A stretch of 64,000 bases of DNA from Bursaphelenchus xylophilus. Its lineage: Eukaryota; Nematoda; Chromadorea; Rhabditida; Aphelenchoididae. Below the pieces are notes generated by a model. The model was not told the origin of the DNA and did not search any database. It was given only the letters and a program-made list of their open reading frames with translations. Location of the stretch: assembly GCA_904066235.2 (NCBI GenBank), contig CAJFCV020000006.1:10292001-10356000 (forward strand), read 5' to 3'. Positions 23,369 through 35,527 of this stretch are shown here, piece after piece. A program made the translations under genes and the position numbers. Each line of letters starts with the position of its first letter. The first letter of the stretch is position 1.

Positions 23369-25697
23369 GAAACCCTTCGCCGAAGAGGAGGTCGCGAAGA
23401 TAGGTTCGTATATCATACATCAATGTGAAACCCGTGCCCTACTTTATCAGACTGTGTATAAATATTTATGCTTTGTTTCGAGTTTAGCGAGTATTTGAAT
23501 ATTTTCTTTGACACACCCGGATTTGATTACAAATTAAAAGTTTCGCAAAATTTGCAAGTATTCGATAGCGTGCGAATGTAAAAATCGAAGAAAAAATTAG
23601 AGGCTCCGTATTTTACCATGTAGTTGCCCAATTAGTCAAAAAAACTTTGTAAAATCATAATTTTTTACCAATATATTATACATGACCATCTGATCTTAAA
23701 TCAATTTGAGCTCATGAATTAAACAAAAATACTGACGAGATGCCGTATTTTAAACAAAGAGTAAGATCTGAGTTTTTATTCGATTACAAAACATTTTATA
23801 CGATGAAATGTGTCCTGAAACTTTGAGCTCGAAATATCCCGTTTTTAGTTGAAGAATCGGATTAATGTCTCCAAATTTATATCCCACTTATCACGAAACT
23901 TACTGCCACTGCTAATACGTATAATCTGTATACATATTTTGCTCAAAACTTAATCCTTTTTTGTTAATCATTCGAATTTTCATCGTATTCCGCTAAGAAT
24001 CGCAATTTTTGTTCTAAAAACTCAAAAAATACACTGAATAAATTTCGACCACATCACAGCAAGATCGTTTTAACATTAGCAATCGTTTTTGGCTATAAAG
24101 GTGACATTTTATACGATGAAACATGTGCGAAACGAAAAATTTCTTCAGACATGTTTGAGCGTATAAAATGTCGAAAAGTTGCAAATTTGTCATGACCAAA
24201 ATTTGTAATTCGAATCTGGGACTCTTTACAATTTATTTTTGAGTTTTTCACCGATTTTTTTTGGTGCATTTTTCTCTGTTATATCGCTTGATCAACAATT
24301 GTAATATATTTATAAATTCGACTCGAATATTGGTATTGGATAAACAAAAAATATGGCATAATTACTAGTAAATTGTTAAATTTTGCTTTGAAATTGATTT
24401 GGGGCCAAAATTTTGGCACTGCACTGTGCAGAATCCCATTTTTTGACTGCACAGTGCGGTGACAAAAAATTTTTTTTGAAATGTCATCGCATTTGACCGG
24501 TAAAATGTGTCTAGTCAGCATTCTACTGCCTTGTCTCTGTGTTTGAAGAACTTTTAACCAAAACAAACACGACTTTTGATCGTCGAGACCTTATTTTATC
24601 CGTAAATCACATGAAACCAACCCAAAAAATCGAAACAAAACTAAAAATAAAAATAGTGGAAGGTGTTATTGAACTCTGTTTATTATGTGAAATACCTGAA
24701 AATCAAAAACAACCTTTTTACCAGCGAAAATAATTTCGTTTTCCACTAAAAGGCCTAGTGTAATATAATTTTTGGTCCGTTTTTGCTGAAAACAAATGTA
24801 AAGATTCTTTGGAGATACTGTAAGTGACTGTAAAATAATTTTCATGGGGTTTAAATTAGATTTTTAATCGAATTTCACCCCGATATTCCAATTTTCCCGA
24901 CATTTCTAGGCAAAATTTGCTATTTCTCAAGAAATTTCGGCCAAGAAATCCATTATTTCGAGAAATTTCAGCAAAACAAACATGTTTACTAGTTGCAGGA
25001 TTTCAAAAATGTAACAAAATAAGTCCTAAAAGTAGAGGCGGGCCGGCGCACAACGAGAACCTCACTCGCCGTTCGAGAGAACGCGAAAAGAAGAGAGAGG
25101 TTAGAGAAACGCTCCGAGAGAGGTCGGGCGGGAGGAAAAATGAGAGAACACAAAAGAAGGGAGGGCGTTAGAGAAACTTTTCGAGAGAGGGCGGGTCAGA
25201 GAAACAACGAGAGAGTACGAAAAAAACAAGAGGGTGGTTACGGAGTCCGCGAAAACACCGTTTCTCACCAAGAGAGCGACTCGAGAAACATGGCGAAAGA
25301 GTGCGCAAACAGTGGAGAGTGCAGAGAGTTGTTTATCGAAATTTCAGGAAATTCCGCGGAAAAGCACGGGAATCGGGGTTGGTCGACATTCAAAGATCTC
25401 TTGGTCAGTATAAGTTCTCCTATTAGTATTTAAAACCGAAACTTTCACCTTTTTCCGACTTTTTTCGAAATTCGAAAGCCTTGGCAACTTCTGGAAGTTT
25501 CCATAAGGATTTCCCTCTCCCTCCACGCAGAACGGCCGGAATTTACGCAGCTGATTCCCACCGCAGATTAACATACTCGCCCGGAATTGGAGTGAGGTCG
25601 GTTTTCGGAAAATTTCGCGACGTTTTGAGTCGCTGTTTTCACTAATTTTAAAAAATTTCAAAATTTTTTCACTTCAAAAATAAATTTTTTTTTTCAG
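23369..25697. other. Intergenic region between GPCR and Mpv17-family gene
   Basis: No convincing gene. It has a CGTATTTTAC near 23605, two TTTATACGATGAAA motifs (about 23798 and 24109) and two dyads at 24420-24460. A purine-rich low-complexity stretch at 25060-25330 would encode Arg/Glu repeats but lacks any recognised domain. Confidence 0.45.
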
Positions 25698-25721
25698 TGG
25701 AAATTACCGTACATTTTCTTC

Positions 25722-26677
25722 ATGAACAGGCTGTCCAAACTTCTTCCGAGTCGAAGTTTTGTCAAGCAAATTCTCGGTGCTGGTAAGTCATTGCACAGTG
25801 CAGAAATTTCTGATTTTTGTTTGCACAGTGCGGTCGATTTTTGGTTTTCGCACGGTGCCAAAAAATTTTTTTTGAAATTTTTAAGTGTCAGAAAAAAATT
25901 TTCAAAATGAATGATTGTGTTTTTAGGTGCCTTGGCTTCGACTAGCTCCTGTTTGAGTCAAACTTTCATCGAGAAAAACGATGAGATCGATTATCAACGG
26001 GTTTTGAACTTCGGACTGGTCACTATGGCCATTGTGGTAAGTTTTTTCCGAAATTTATTGTTGAATAAAACTTGTTTTTGCTTTCTAGACCATTTCGAAG
26101 TATTTCCAAAATTAAAATTTTCAAAATTTGCATAATTTTTGCAAATTTGCATAATTAAAAAAACTTGCATAATTTTAAAAATTATTGCTAGTTAAGACTT
26201 TATTTTGCTTACTAGACCATTTCCAAGCGTTTTCAAAAATTCCATAGTTTTTCAAAATTTGCATAATTAAAAAATTTGCATAATTACAAAAATTTCTCAT
26301 AAATTAGCAAAAAACTGTCTAAATTACTCTTCCAGGGTCCCATCCAGTTCCACTGGTTCCGTTTTCTCTCCCGTTTCATCGAAGGCACCAGCTTTAAAAC
26401 CGGTTTCAAGCGAATGGTCGTCGACCAACTGATCGCCGCTCCCCTCCTCACTTCACTTTTCCTTTTCAACATCCAGCTCCTCGAGTCCAAGTCCATCGAC
26501 ACCTCCATCAACCGAACCCGCAACGTGTTGGGGGCGGTTATGACCAACAATTACAAGCTATGGCCAATGGTGCAGTTGATCAACATGTCGGTGGTCCCGC
26601 TCGAATATCGGATCATTTTTCTTCAGTTCGTTGGGTTGTTTTGGAATTGTTACATCTCTTATATGACAAAGAAATAA
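25722..26677 (+). CDS. Mpv17/PMP22-family integral membrane protein
   Basis: Exons 25722-25782, 25927-26036 and 26336-26677 give 170 residues, the usual length for the family. Members are small four-helix proteins of the mitochondrial inner membrane or the peroxisome. Human MPV17 affects mitochondrial DNA maintenance; which paralogue this is cannot be decided here. Diagnostic features: the GPxxFHWFRFL block at the start of exon 3, a VVDQLIAAP stretch, and the C-terminal block LWPMVQLINMSVVPLEYR followed by a tryptophan and YISYM. A TTTTTCAG acceptor lies 24 nt before the ATG, a plausible trans-splice site. The TAA stop overlaps an AATAAA at 26673-26678. Intron 1 contains three TGCAC-N-GTGCA dyads. 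Confidence 0.92.
25793..25860. repeat. Dyads in Mpv17-family intron 1
   Basis: GCACAGTGC at about 25793 and 25822 and GCACGGTGC at about 25850, at a spacing of 28-29 bp. Confidence 0.8.
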
Positions 26678-27566
26678 ATTATTGGCAAATTTACTTTGGA
26701 TTTTGATCGAAAAGCGAACTTTTTCCTCGAGAAATACAGTTTGATAGATAAAACTCGTTGATAGACCAAAATTAGGCCGCTGATTTTTACATATTCTGAA
26801 TCAGAAAAATTTTGCGATTTTTTTGATACATCCCTCGACCAGTAACTCCATTCCCCATAGACGTACTTTCCTTGTAAGCAAAAATAAAAACAATTGCAAT
26901 TTGTATTTCCCGCGCATTTGGCAAAATTGAAACGAAATGCCAAAGAAGGTAAAATTTCTCAAAATTCCCGGGAATTTAGCTAAACGTCTCACAGGAGGCC
27001 AATGTCTGGAGGAAGAACAATATTTTATCGCGAGAAAAACGTGAAAATCTCGAGAATTTCAAACGACTCCGGTCCACCTTGATGGATAAGATAATATCTG
27101 CTCGTTTCTCTGCGAAAATGTCGAGTTTTGGTCTTGAGTTTGATGCGAGCCGAAATGTATCTTGTGACTACATAGTTTTTATTTTGTTTCGAGTGGTTTT
27201 GTTTGAGTTTCGAGAATTGTTTTTCGAAGTTTGATAATCTTATTCATGGATAATATTTTGATGGTTTTTTAGAGGGGAACTCTCTTGTTTTTAGCTAAAA
27301 CAATTTTATATAGCAAGAGAATTATATAGAGAAGTCTTTTAGCATCTTTTACATTGATTTTACTTGTTGTTTTTAAAGTTTTTATCAATTTTCGTCATGT
27401 GTATTATAATTGATAATAAAATTTTTATTTTTTTGAAAATCTAGTGTAAAATACGGTGATGTAGTCTTGGACTGTCTTTATGTCTCTATTTTAGCTATTT
27501 GAAACGCGTTGCGTTCAATTTAGCTTATATTTTTGCCATAAATAATATCAGATATTACTTTAGGTG
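26678..27566. other. Intergenic region before ELP3
   Basis: AT-rich, with no recognised feature except one GTAAAATACGG at about 27448. A TTACTTTAG acceptor ends 3 nt before the ELP3 ATG. Confidence 0.5.
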
Positions 27567-30500
27567 ATGGGTGCCAAAAACCAGAACCAACGGGACTTAA
27601 AAGTCCAAGCGGTCAATGAGATAGTTGCCAAGCTCATTGAAGCTCAAAATGCCGGGCAGTCGGTCAACTTGAACAAACTGAAATGCGACGTTTCCTCAAG
27701 ATTAGGAATGGACCATCAGCCAAAGTTGGTGGAGATAATTGCGGCCGTCCCCGAAGACTACAAAGACCTTTTGTTGCCCAAATTGAAAGCTAAACCGGTA
27801 CGAACGGCGTCTGGGATTGCTGTGGTGGCGGTTATGTGCAAGCCGCATCGTTGTCCGCACATTAATTTCACCGGGAATATCTGCGTCTATTGTCCTGGAG
27901 GGCCGGATTCGGATTTCGAATACTCAACGCAAAGTTACACTGGATACGAACCGACATCTATGAGAGCGATCCGAGCCCGATATAACCCATATATCCAGAC
28001 AGTAAACCGATTGGCTCAACTCAAACAACTTGGCCATAACATAGATAAGGTAAGGTAATTTCTGAAATTATTGTTTCCGCTTTTAGGTTGAATTCATCAT
28101 AATGGGTGGAACATTTATGTCCCTGCCCAAGGACTATCGTGACAATTTTATTTCCAACCTTCATGATGCGTTGAGTGGACATATCAGCTCTTCCGTTGCG
28201 GAGGCCGTCAAGTTTAGCGAAGTCAGCGATACGAAATGTATTGGAATCACGATAGAGACTCGTCCCGACTACTGTCTACCTCGGCATATGGACGATATGC
28301 TGGCGTATGGCTGTACTCGACTGGAAATTGGAGTTCAGTCAGTTTACGAAGATGTGGCCAGAGATACGAATCGGGGACATACGGTGAGGATTGGGGGTGA
28401 AATGCGAAAACAAGGATTTATCTAAAATTTAAGAGGTCTTTTGCAGCTAATGAAGGATGTTTGAGATAATTTTTGAGAAAAAAATTGGAATTCAGGATGT
28501 TACACTAGACAAAATTTTCAAAAATTTTAAGTTTTTTGATCAAAAAACCTTTTTCAGAGTAGTGAATGTATATCTACTTTGTTAGAAATGTTTTTTAGAG
28601 TCTAATTGATCTATTTTCAGGTGAAAGCGGTCTGCGAGACCTTCCACATGGCCAAAGATACCGGCTACAAAGTGGTCATCCATATGATGCCCAACCTCCC
28701 CAATGTGCCCATCGAACGTGATCTGGCGCAATTCGTGGACCTTTTTGAAGACCCGGACTTCCGACCCGACGGCCTAAAGCTCTACCCAACTTTGGTGATT
28801 CGATCCACAGGCCTCTACGAGCTTTGGAGAACCGGCCGTTACAAATCCTATCCCCCTCAAGTCCTGGTGGATCTGGTCGCCCAAATCTTGGCTCTAGTGC
28901 CCCCGTGGACTCGTGTTTATCGAGTGCAAAGGGATATCCCGATGCCTCTGGTGTCGTCGGGCGTGGAATACGGCAATTTAAGGGAGCACGCCCTCGCCCG
29001 AATGGAACAATTGGGCCTGAAATGCAGGGATGTGCGAACAAGAGAGGTCGGAATCACCGAAATCCATCAAAAAATCCGACCGGATCAAGTGGAACTCGTG
29101 AGACGAGACTACTACGCTAATAATGGATGGGAAACCTTCTTGACGTATGAAGATGCCGAACAGGTATGAGCTGTTTTTATATTGTACTTGGCTTTTAGGT
29201 GAAGAGTCGGAAAGATTTGGAAATTTTGAAGGATTTTTGGAAAAAATTGAAGGGGAAATGGATGGTATAAGAAAGTGTATGGAATTTTATAGTTGATTAT
29301 GGAGATTGGAGAGGTCTATATTGCTTTAGACATCAGAAAATTTAATTTTTTTTTGGAAAAATGGAGAATTTTGAAATTTTTTTGGATTTTGGTGGTTTTT
29401 TGATGTTTTGACGAATTTAAAAGGACCTGAACGATTTTATTTGATAGTTTGAAGGGTGTGGGAGAGTTCTACATCAAGTGTAACGTAATTTTTTTTTTCA
29501 AAAAATTAAGATTTTTTAGGAAAAGTTTGAAGAATTTTGGGTAATTTCTATAAATTTTGGTTGATTTCCATATGGATTTTCAATTTTTCGACCTCCAAAT
29601 GATGCCATTCAGCATCTACCATCCTGACTTTCTATTCAAGAACCCTAAATTCTCCTTCAACTTTTAATTTCTCTAATTTTCAGGACATTCTAATCGGCTT
29701 GCTTCGCCTCCGAAAATGCACAGACAAGGTCCATCGAGAGGAATTGAAGGTGGGGATATATTTTTGTTTTGAGATTTTAAGACTTTTTGACTAGAATGTA
29801 CAAATTTTTTGATGATTTTGTCACTTTGAGTTATTAGCTTCAAAAAAAATTTCGAATTTTAAACCGGGATTAGCCCCGAAATTCTTTGGCTTTGTACGGA
29901 ATTGTAAAGAAAATCCATAGAAATTACTCTTGAATGGACGAAAAGTCCAGGATTATGCCAAAATTTCATCTTTTTTGTCAGTCTTTGTCATGGATAACAT
30001 AAAAATTTTGGAAATATGAACGGCTTTTGCGATTTTGAGATGCATTTTTGGAAGGTTGTTCAGTAATGGCACAGAAAGTTTGAAAATTTTTTGTGAAATA
30101 CGAAAAAATCGCAGAAAAATATTTTGAAAAAATTGGATTTGAATAAATTTTTTTTGGGTAGTCTAAAATAAAATGTCGAAGGACCAAACATAAGCCCCTT
30201 GACCAGAGATCTGTCGTCGAAACGACCCCACTGTCAGCGAAACGGATTCCCCTCCATTAGCGAGATTTCTTTCCAGTTATATGATATAGATTGGTGCGGG
30301 GGAAATCATCCGAATACAAGGAAATTTGTAGTCTAAAAATAGATGGGGTTACTGTAAGCTGAATGGGGAGGTTTTGTGGAAATGTTTGGGGAGTAAAAAA
30401 AAGTTTTATGGTCTCTTTTGGAGATGCTGCCCAAGTGTAATATAAAATTTTGAAATTTTTTGGATTACTGTTGTGAATTTGTGTTCAGATGGAAGAAAAA

Positions 30501-32156
30501 GTGTTATAGTAGTATGCTGGAAGCCTTTTTCACCGCGATTTTTTGGAGGAAATTTGAGATTTTTCGGAGGTTTTCCATATCAATCAAGTGTTATATAAAA
30601 TTTCGTAAGAAGCTCATGTTTTTGTCAAAAATTTGTGGTGAGAAGGTGACGCGCGATTACTGTGGTCTATTTGAAGCCCTTTGGTTGCGATTTTTTTGTT
30701 AAAGTTTGAGATTTGTTCATCTCGATCAAGTACAGTGGCGGACCTGATCCAGTGGCAAAAAACGTATCATTTTACATCTAGGAAGTATCAAAAAATGTGG
30801 TGAAATAGCTCCTTCTCCTAGTGAAAAAACTTCGTTTTGAAGGGCGCCCTTTCCTTCACAAAAAGAGCGAGCGCACTTTTAAAATCGGAGTTTTTTCACT
30901 TGAAGAGGGAGGTATTTTGCTACATTTTTTGATACTTCCCGGATGCAAAATTATGCGTTTTTTGCCACTGGATTAGGTCCTCTACTGTAATTGATCGAGG
31001 AGAAAAAATCTCAAAACTCTAACAAAAAAATCGCAACCAAAGGGCTTCGAATAGGCCACAGTAATCTCTCGTCACCTTCTCACCACAAATTTATGACAAA
31101 AACATAAGCTTCTGACGAAATTTTATATTACATTTGACTGCGGTAGAAAAACTCCAAAAAATCTTAAATTTCCCTCGAAAAAATCGCGGTAAAAAAGCTT
31201 CCAGCAAACTATTATAACACCTTTTTTTCATCTGAACACAAATTCAAAACAGCAACTCAATCGCTCGTCACTTTTTTACCAAATTTTTGACAAAAACACT
31301 GTATAATATAAAATTTCCACAGATCTCCGCTAATTTCCAAAAATTTCAGGGCGCAACCTCGGTGGTCCGCGAACTGCACGTCTACGGCACCTCGGTGCCG
31401 GTCGCCTCCCGCGATCCCACCAAATTCCAACACCAGGGCTACGGCAGCCTGCTGATGGAAGAGGCCGAACGAATCGCCCGCGAAGAACATTTGTCCACGA
31501 AAATAGCCGTCATTTCCGGAGTGGGCACCAGACACTACTACCGGTAAGCGCAAATTGCAAAATCCCTCGTAAGCAGCATGAAATCGGGGGGAGCTCGGGG
31601 ACTTGCTAATGCCCATGGATAAGATGCCGGTTTATGGGGAGTGGATGCATTTTAGAGCGGGCAGATTGGTGGTAGAATATTTAGCAAGGCTTCAAGGAGG
31701 AAATGGAATGAATTTACGGGAAAAATAGGCGTCTTATCGATAGTTATGAATAATTTTTGGATTTAGTAGCTATGAATAATATCGGAAGAAATTAAGCTTG
31801 AAAATAAGCGTTTTTGCTTTGCATTCTGATATCGTAGAGGTAAAAATATATCTATATTTTAATTTGAACATCAAAATGGTACAGAAAAATTATTATTTTT
31901 TGAGAATCGAGCCTTTTTGACCTTATTTTAGGCAAAATTCCCACAGTTTTGCCATTTTTTGTCCGAAAAAAGACATGGATTATGGCGTCCGCTCGATTAC
32001 ATTGCCTATTATCCTGCCTGGAGCCGGGCAGACCGCTTTTAATTCCTCGGAAAGTCTCTAAACCTCACGAAAAACGAAGAAAATTAGTTTTTGCGCTATT
32101 TCAGGAAACTCGGCTACGAATTGGACGGTCCATACATGAGCAAGCACCTGGTTTAA
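27567..32156 (+). CDS. elpc-3: Elongator complex catalytic subunit ELP3 (tRNA uridine modification)
   Basis: Six exons, 27567-28049, 28087-28383, 28621-29163, 29684-29749, 31350-31543 and 32105-32156, give 544 residues, essentially the length of human ELP3. ELP3 is the radical-SAM and acetyl-CoA-dependent enzyme that begins formation of cm5U-type side chains at wobble uridine 34 of tRNAs, acting with ELP1-2 and ELP4-6 mainly in the cytoplasm. The radical-SAM cluster is intact: Cys96, Cys106 and Cys109 (C-x9-C-x2-C) within a block ending [15 protein letters not shown] and LEIGVQS also match the family. The C-terminal acetyltransferase-like domain has the QHQGYGSLL acetyl-CoA loop, and the protein ends in the family's [13 protein letters not shown] block. 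A TTACTTTAG acceptor lies 3 nt before the ATG. A candidate AATAAA is at 32656. Intron 5 carries a ~790-bp palindrome with a central MITE. Confidence 0.97.
30465..31256. repeat. Long palindrome with a central MITE, in ELP3 intron 5
   Basis: Arms at 30465-30732 and 30988-31256 are imperfect inverted copies. For example, GAATTTGTGTTCAGATG on the left matches CATCTGAACACAAATTC on the right. The CAGTGGCGGACC MITE fills the centre. Confidence 0.85.
30733..30987. mobile_element. CAGTGGCGGACC MITE, 255 bp
   Basis: Starts CAGTGGCGGACCTGATCC. The right end, GGATTAGGTCCTCTACTG, is a slightly decayed complement. Inner arms carry the GCAAAAAACGTA and TTTTTTCACTTGAAGAGGGA phrases common to the family. Foldback-like, with no open reading frame. 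Confidence 0.85.
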
Positions 32157-33790
32157 AGTTGAACCCGCATTTACAGAAATTTTCAACTTGAATTCGACTC
32201 AATTGAGCCCATTTTTCGAGAGTTTTGTATTATTTTTGCCCGGTTTTATATTGTTTTAGACGGTTTTGATGGAAAACCCCGGGTTCGGTCTTATTTTCTG
32301 GAGTCTTTTACAATTGTTGACTGTTAGAATTGTCGTACATGGCTTTGAGAGAAATATGGCGGCCGAAGAGGATGGTTTATGCCATTTCTCGGGCCTTTTT
32401 GTAGGAGAATACTAAGTTTTGTCGGATTTCGAAGAAAAAGTTTAAATACAAAGGGAAGTTGAAGTGTTTTTTGAGAGATTGTGTTATTTAATGGGGGTTG
32501 AGAACTTAGATACGACTTTTTAGCACGATTTTTCGGTAGAAAACGGGATTGTTTCAAAGTTTTTACCTTGTTTTAGGTGTTTTTTGATGTTTTTAGGCTT
32601 GAAATGGCTTTTAGACTGAAATTTTGGATGTATAAAGAAGATTTGAGGAAATTGTAATAAAGTTTTTATCATATTTAATTTGAAAAACTAAAAATTTTTT
32701 CGTATTTTTATTAAAAAGAACGATTTTTTGGCAAAATTTTCGATTATTGCCTCGAAAATGGGGCTCGCTGTAATACGAACAAATTTCCTCTCGAACGTGC
32801 CATTTTGCGGACTTTTTGGACCCTCGTGGTCTCTAAATATTATTCGGCGAGAAGTTTTTTATCTGTTTTTTGTTCACTTTCCCGCTCTTTTACCCAAAAA
32901 CCCGGGAGAAAAATGGCGGAAAAGCCCGAGAAATTTTTCTTTTGATCGATCAAAAATTGCGCCTCAAGCTCGAAAATAGTTTCTATTTTGGTTGTTAAAT
33001 TAATTTTTGAACAATTTGTTGTCTTTTATCGTGTTTTTCTGTTTTCCTTGTTGATTTATATATATTTTTCGCGATTTCTTGCAATGTTTTCAACTTCTCG
33101 CGAGAAAACCGAGTTGTTTTGTTGATAATAAAGAGAAAAAGAACTCATTGGATGCTCTCTGATGCTTTGTCGTTCCATTCGACCAACCGAAAGGTGTTAT
33201 TTTCACTTTATTTTTACAATTTTTCAATTTGAAATTTTTTTTTATTTCGAAATTTTTCGATTTTTTTGTTTTTTTTTGCCAGTAAGGATGTCTGATTAGA
33301 CAATTCGGGCCTAATTTTACCCATTTAGAGCGTTTATAGTAATTTTTTGGACATTATTTTAGATTCTTACCTTTTTTTAAACAAAAGATTTGAGTTTTAT
33401 GAATTTTTTAAAAGTTCTTGGCGATTTTTAATGTTGTTGCTGTAAAATAGGATGTTTGATTTTTTGTTGACGTGTAAGATGGAACTTTACACTGATTGTC
33501 TTGTAAGAGAAACAAAAATTTTGACGTTTTTCAAGATTTTTTTGATTATTTTGAGAATAATAGGGGTAATTTGATAAATAGAAGCCTTAGTGTCTCAAGA
33601 ATGAAACGAGTTTTATGGAAAAATAGCTCTCTTTGATATGAATAATATCCGAAGAAGCCAGAAAATGCTGCAAATTTTGAATAAAGGTCCCTAAAACAAT
33701 GTTTTGAATGGTTTTCTGAGAAGAATAGGTATACAAATACGAATCGGCGGATTTAACCGCCGGATTCCTATTTTTCTTGATGCAGATATG
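32157..33790. other. ELP3 3' UTR and gene-free intergenic DNA
   Basis: Contains the candidate ELP3 polyadenylation signal (AATAAA, 32656-32661). No other gene or element was recognised; long frames here lack domains. Confidence 0.45.
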
Positions 33791-33792
33791 CC

Positions 33793-34207
33793 TAATGACA
33801 GTAGCGCTCACATATCAGCGGCAGATTATAATACAGTATTGGAGACGGCTTTATTTAGCTGATTATATCTAGTGTAATATAATCTTACAGTGGCGGACCT
33901 GAAACAGTGTGAAAAACATACCATTTTGCATCCGGGAAGTATCAAAAATGCAGCAGAATACCTCCTTCTCCAAGTGAAAAGACTCCGATTTCAAAAGTGT
34001 CCCATTCAAAACGGAGTTTTTTCATTTGGAAAGGGAGGTATTTTGCTGCATTTTTGATACTTCCCGAGCGCAAAATCGTACGTTTTTTGTCACTAGATCA
34101 GGTCCGCCACTGTAAGATTATATTACACTAGATATAATCAGCTTTACGAACCCTTCTCCAACACTGTATTATAAGCTGCTGCTGATATGTGGCCGCCACT
34201 GTCATTA
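33793..34207. repeat. Nested palindrome with a central MITE
   Basis: Outer arms at about 33793-33887 and 34113-34207 are complementary (GATTATATCTAGTGTAATAT against its complement). The outer right end also carries CCGCCACTGTC, itself a MITE-type terminus, so the structure appears to be one element inside an older relative. Confidence 0.85.
33888..34112. mobile_element. CAGTGGCGGACC MITE, 225 bp
   Basis: Begins CAGTGGCGGACCTGA and ends TCAGGTCCGCCACTG. The body is a foldback sharing GGAAGTATCAAAAATG with the copies at 30733 and 35227. Confidence 0.9.
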
Positions 34208-34574
34208 ACTGCTTAGAATTGACGTCTTTTTGCATTTCATCGATACCGTAGAATCCCCAAATCCGAATAATTTTCACGTGATTCGCGGTTTTTGTTGTCC
34301 CCAAGATAATCTTCTGATGTTTCGGCCCTATTTTGGGTGGGGTTTGTCTGTTTTTTACAGTGATAAGGCTTATGGAGCTTTGGGGTTGTTTACTTGACAA
34401 GATCTTGTTGTCCTGCCCTCCTTCGGCGTTTGTTTTTTTACGAAATTTGGTGTTTAATCATCGCAAAGTCCATTCGTTCGACCTCCCGACCGTTTTCCGA
34501 TCGCTACAATATAAAAGGATGGCAAATTTTCGGAGTTGGCTTTGTTTTTGATGGCTTCGGAAAACGAGTTTTTT

Positions 34575-34835
34575 CCGCACTGTGCGAAGACGTTTTTCTT
34601 CTTTGCACAGTGCAGTAACAATACGGATTTCGCACGGTGTGGAAAAAGGTTTTTACTTTTCCGCACTGTGCAGTCAACTTTTTAGTATGCTTGAGTTTTG
34701 CACAGTGCAATCGGCCTTTCTCTCGCACTGTGCGATAAAGAAGACGTTCATTTTTTGATTTTGCACAGTGAAATTGACCATTTTTACTTTTGCACTGTGC
34801 AGTCAAGTTTTCGATTTCCGCACTGTGCAATGGAA
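34575..34835. repeat. TGCAC-N-GTGCA dyad cluster 4
   Basis: About eight dyads between 34577 and 34830, mixing A and T centres. One (near 34765) has a damaged right arm and another (near 34633) reads GCACGGTGT. Confidence 0.85.
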
Positions 34836-34882
34836 ATAAGGGGTATAGATAACCTGAAGTATACTGTAGTTTTTTTTGTTAT

Positions 34883-35035
34883 CAGTCTGTCGGGAAAAAA
34901 ACGGCGGATCGTCGCGCCTCGGAGTCGCTCATCATCGCTCTGCGACTGCAAGCCGCGTCTTGGGATTTGGTGCGCGACAGCGGCGAGGCGAGATATTTTG
35001 CTGCGACGATCCGCCGTTATTTTCCCGACAGACTG
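34883..35035. mobile_element. CAGTCTGTCGGG MITE, 153 bp
   Basis: CAGTCTGTCGGG at the left and CCCGACAGACTG at the right. The interior carries an inner inverted repeat (ACGGCGGATCGTCGC and its complement). Flanks are TTAT and ATAT. It is the sister of the 4307-4458 element. Confidence 0.88.
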
Positions 35036-35149
35036 ATATTCCGAATGGCTCAAAGATTAGTCTTACAAAATTTTAGACTTAAATTTGGGTGTTTTTCATA
35101 TTGATTTTTTTGCTGATTTTTTACGCTTTATACAGTGGCGGACCTGATC

Positions 35150-35527
35150 AATTATTATTGAAGGGTTCGCTTTACGAAAAATTGGACTGTTAAACATTCC
35201 ACAAGAACTTTGAAAAAATCTGCCTACAGTGGCGGACCTCATCCACTGGCAAAAAACGTACCATTTTGCATCCGGGAAGTACCGAAAATGGGGCAAAGTA
35301 CCTCCCTCTCCAAGTGAAAATACTCCGATTTCAAAAGCGCGCCCTTCATAATGGAGTTTTTTTGGTTGGAGAGGGAGGTATTTTGCTGCGTTTTTGATAC
35401 TTCCGGATAAAAATTGGTACGTTTTTTGCCAGTGAATCAGGTCCGCCACTGTAGGTAGGTTTTTTTAAAATGTCTTGTGGAATGTTTAACAGTCCCAGTT
35501 TTCGTAAAGCGAACCCTTCAATAATAG
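35150..35527. repeat. Nested palindrome with a central MITE
   Basis: Outer arms at about 35150-35226 and 35452-35527 are complementary (GAAGGGTTCGCTTTACGAAAA on the left is mirrored on the right). A solo MITE end, CAGTGGCGGACCTGAT, precedes the left arm at 35133. Confidence 0.85.
35227..35451. mobile_element. CAGTGGCGGACC MITE, 225 bp
   Basis: Complete copy with both ends (CAGTGGCGGACCTCAT and TCAGGTCCGCCACTG), the same length as the copy at 33888. Non-coding foldback. Confidence 0.9.

Noticed and set aside
25040..25440. Arg/Glu-rich open frame as a possible SR-type protein
   Set aside because: It comes from a purine-rich low-complexity tract, has no RS dipeptides or RNA-binding domain, and the neighbouring frames are equally open.
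26659..26992. Minus-strand frames downstream of the Mpv17-family gene
   Set aside because: They overlap the end of a real gene, have no recognised motif, and the possible splice sites do not give a continuing frame.
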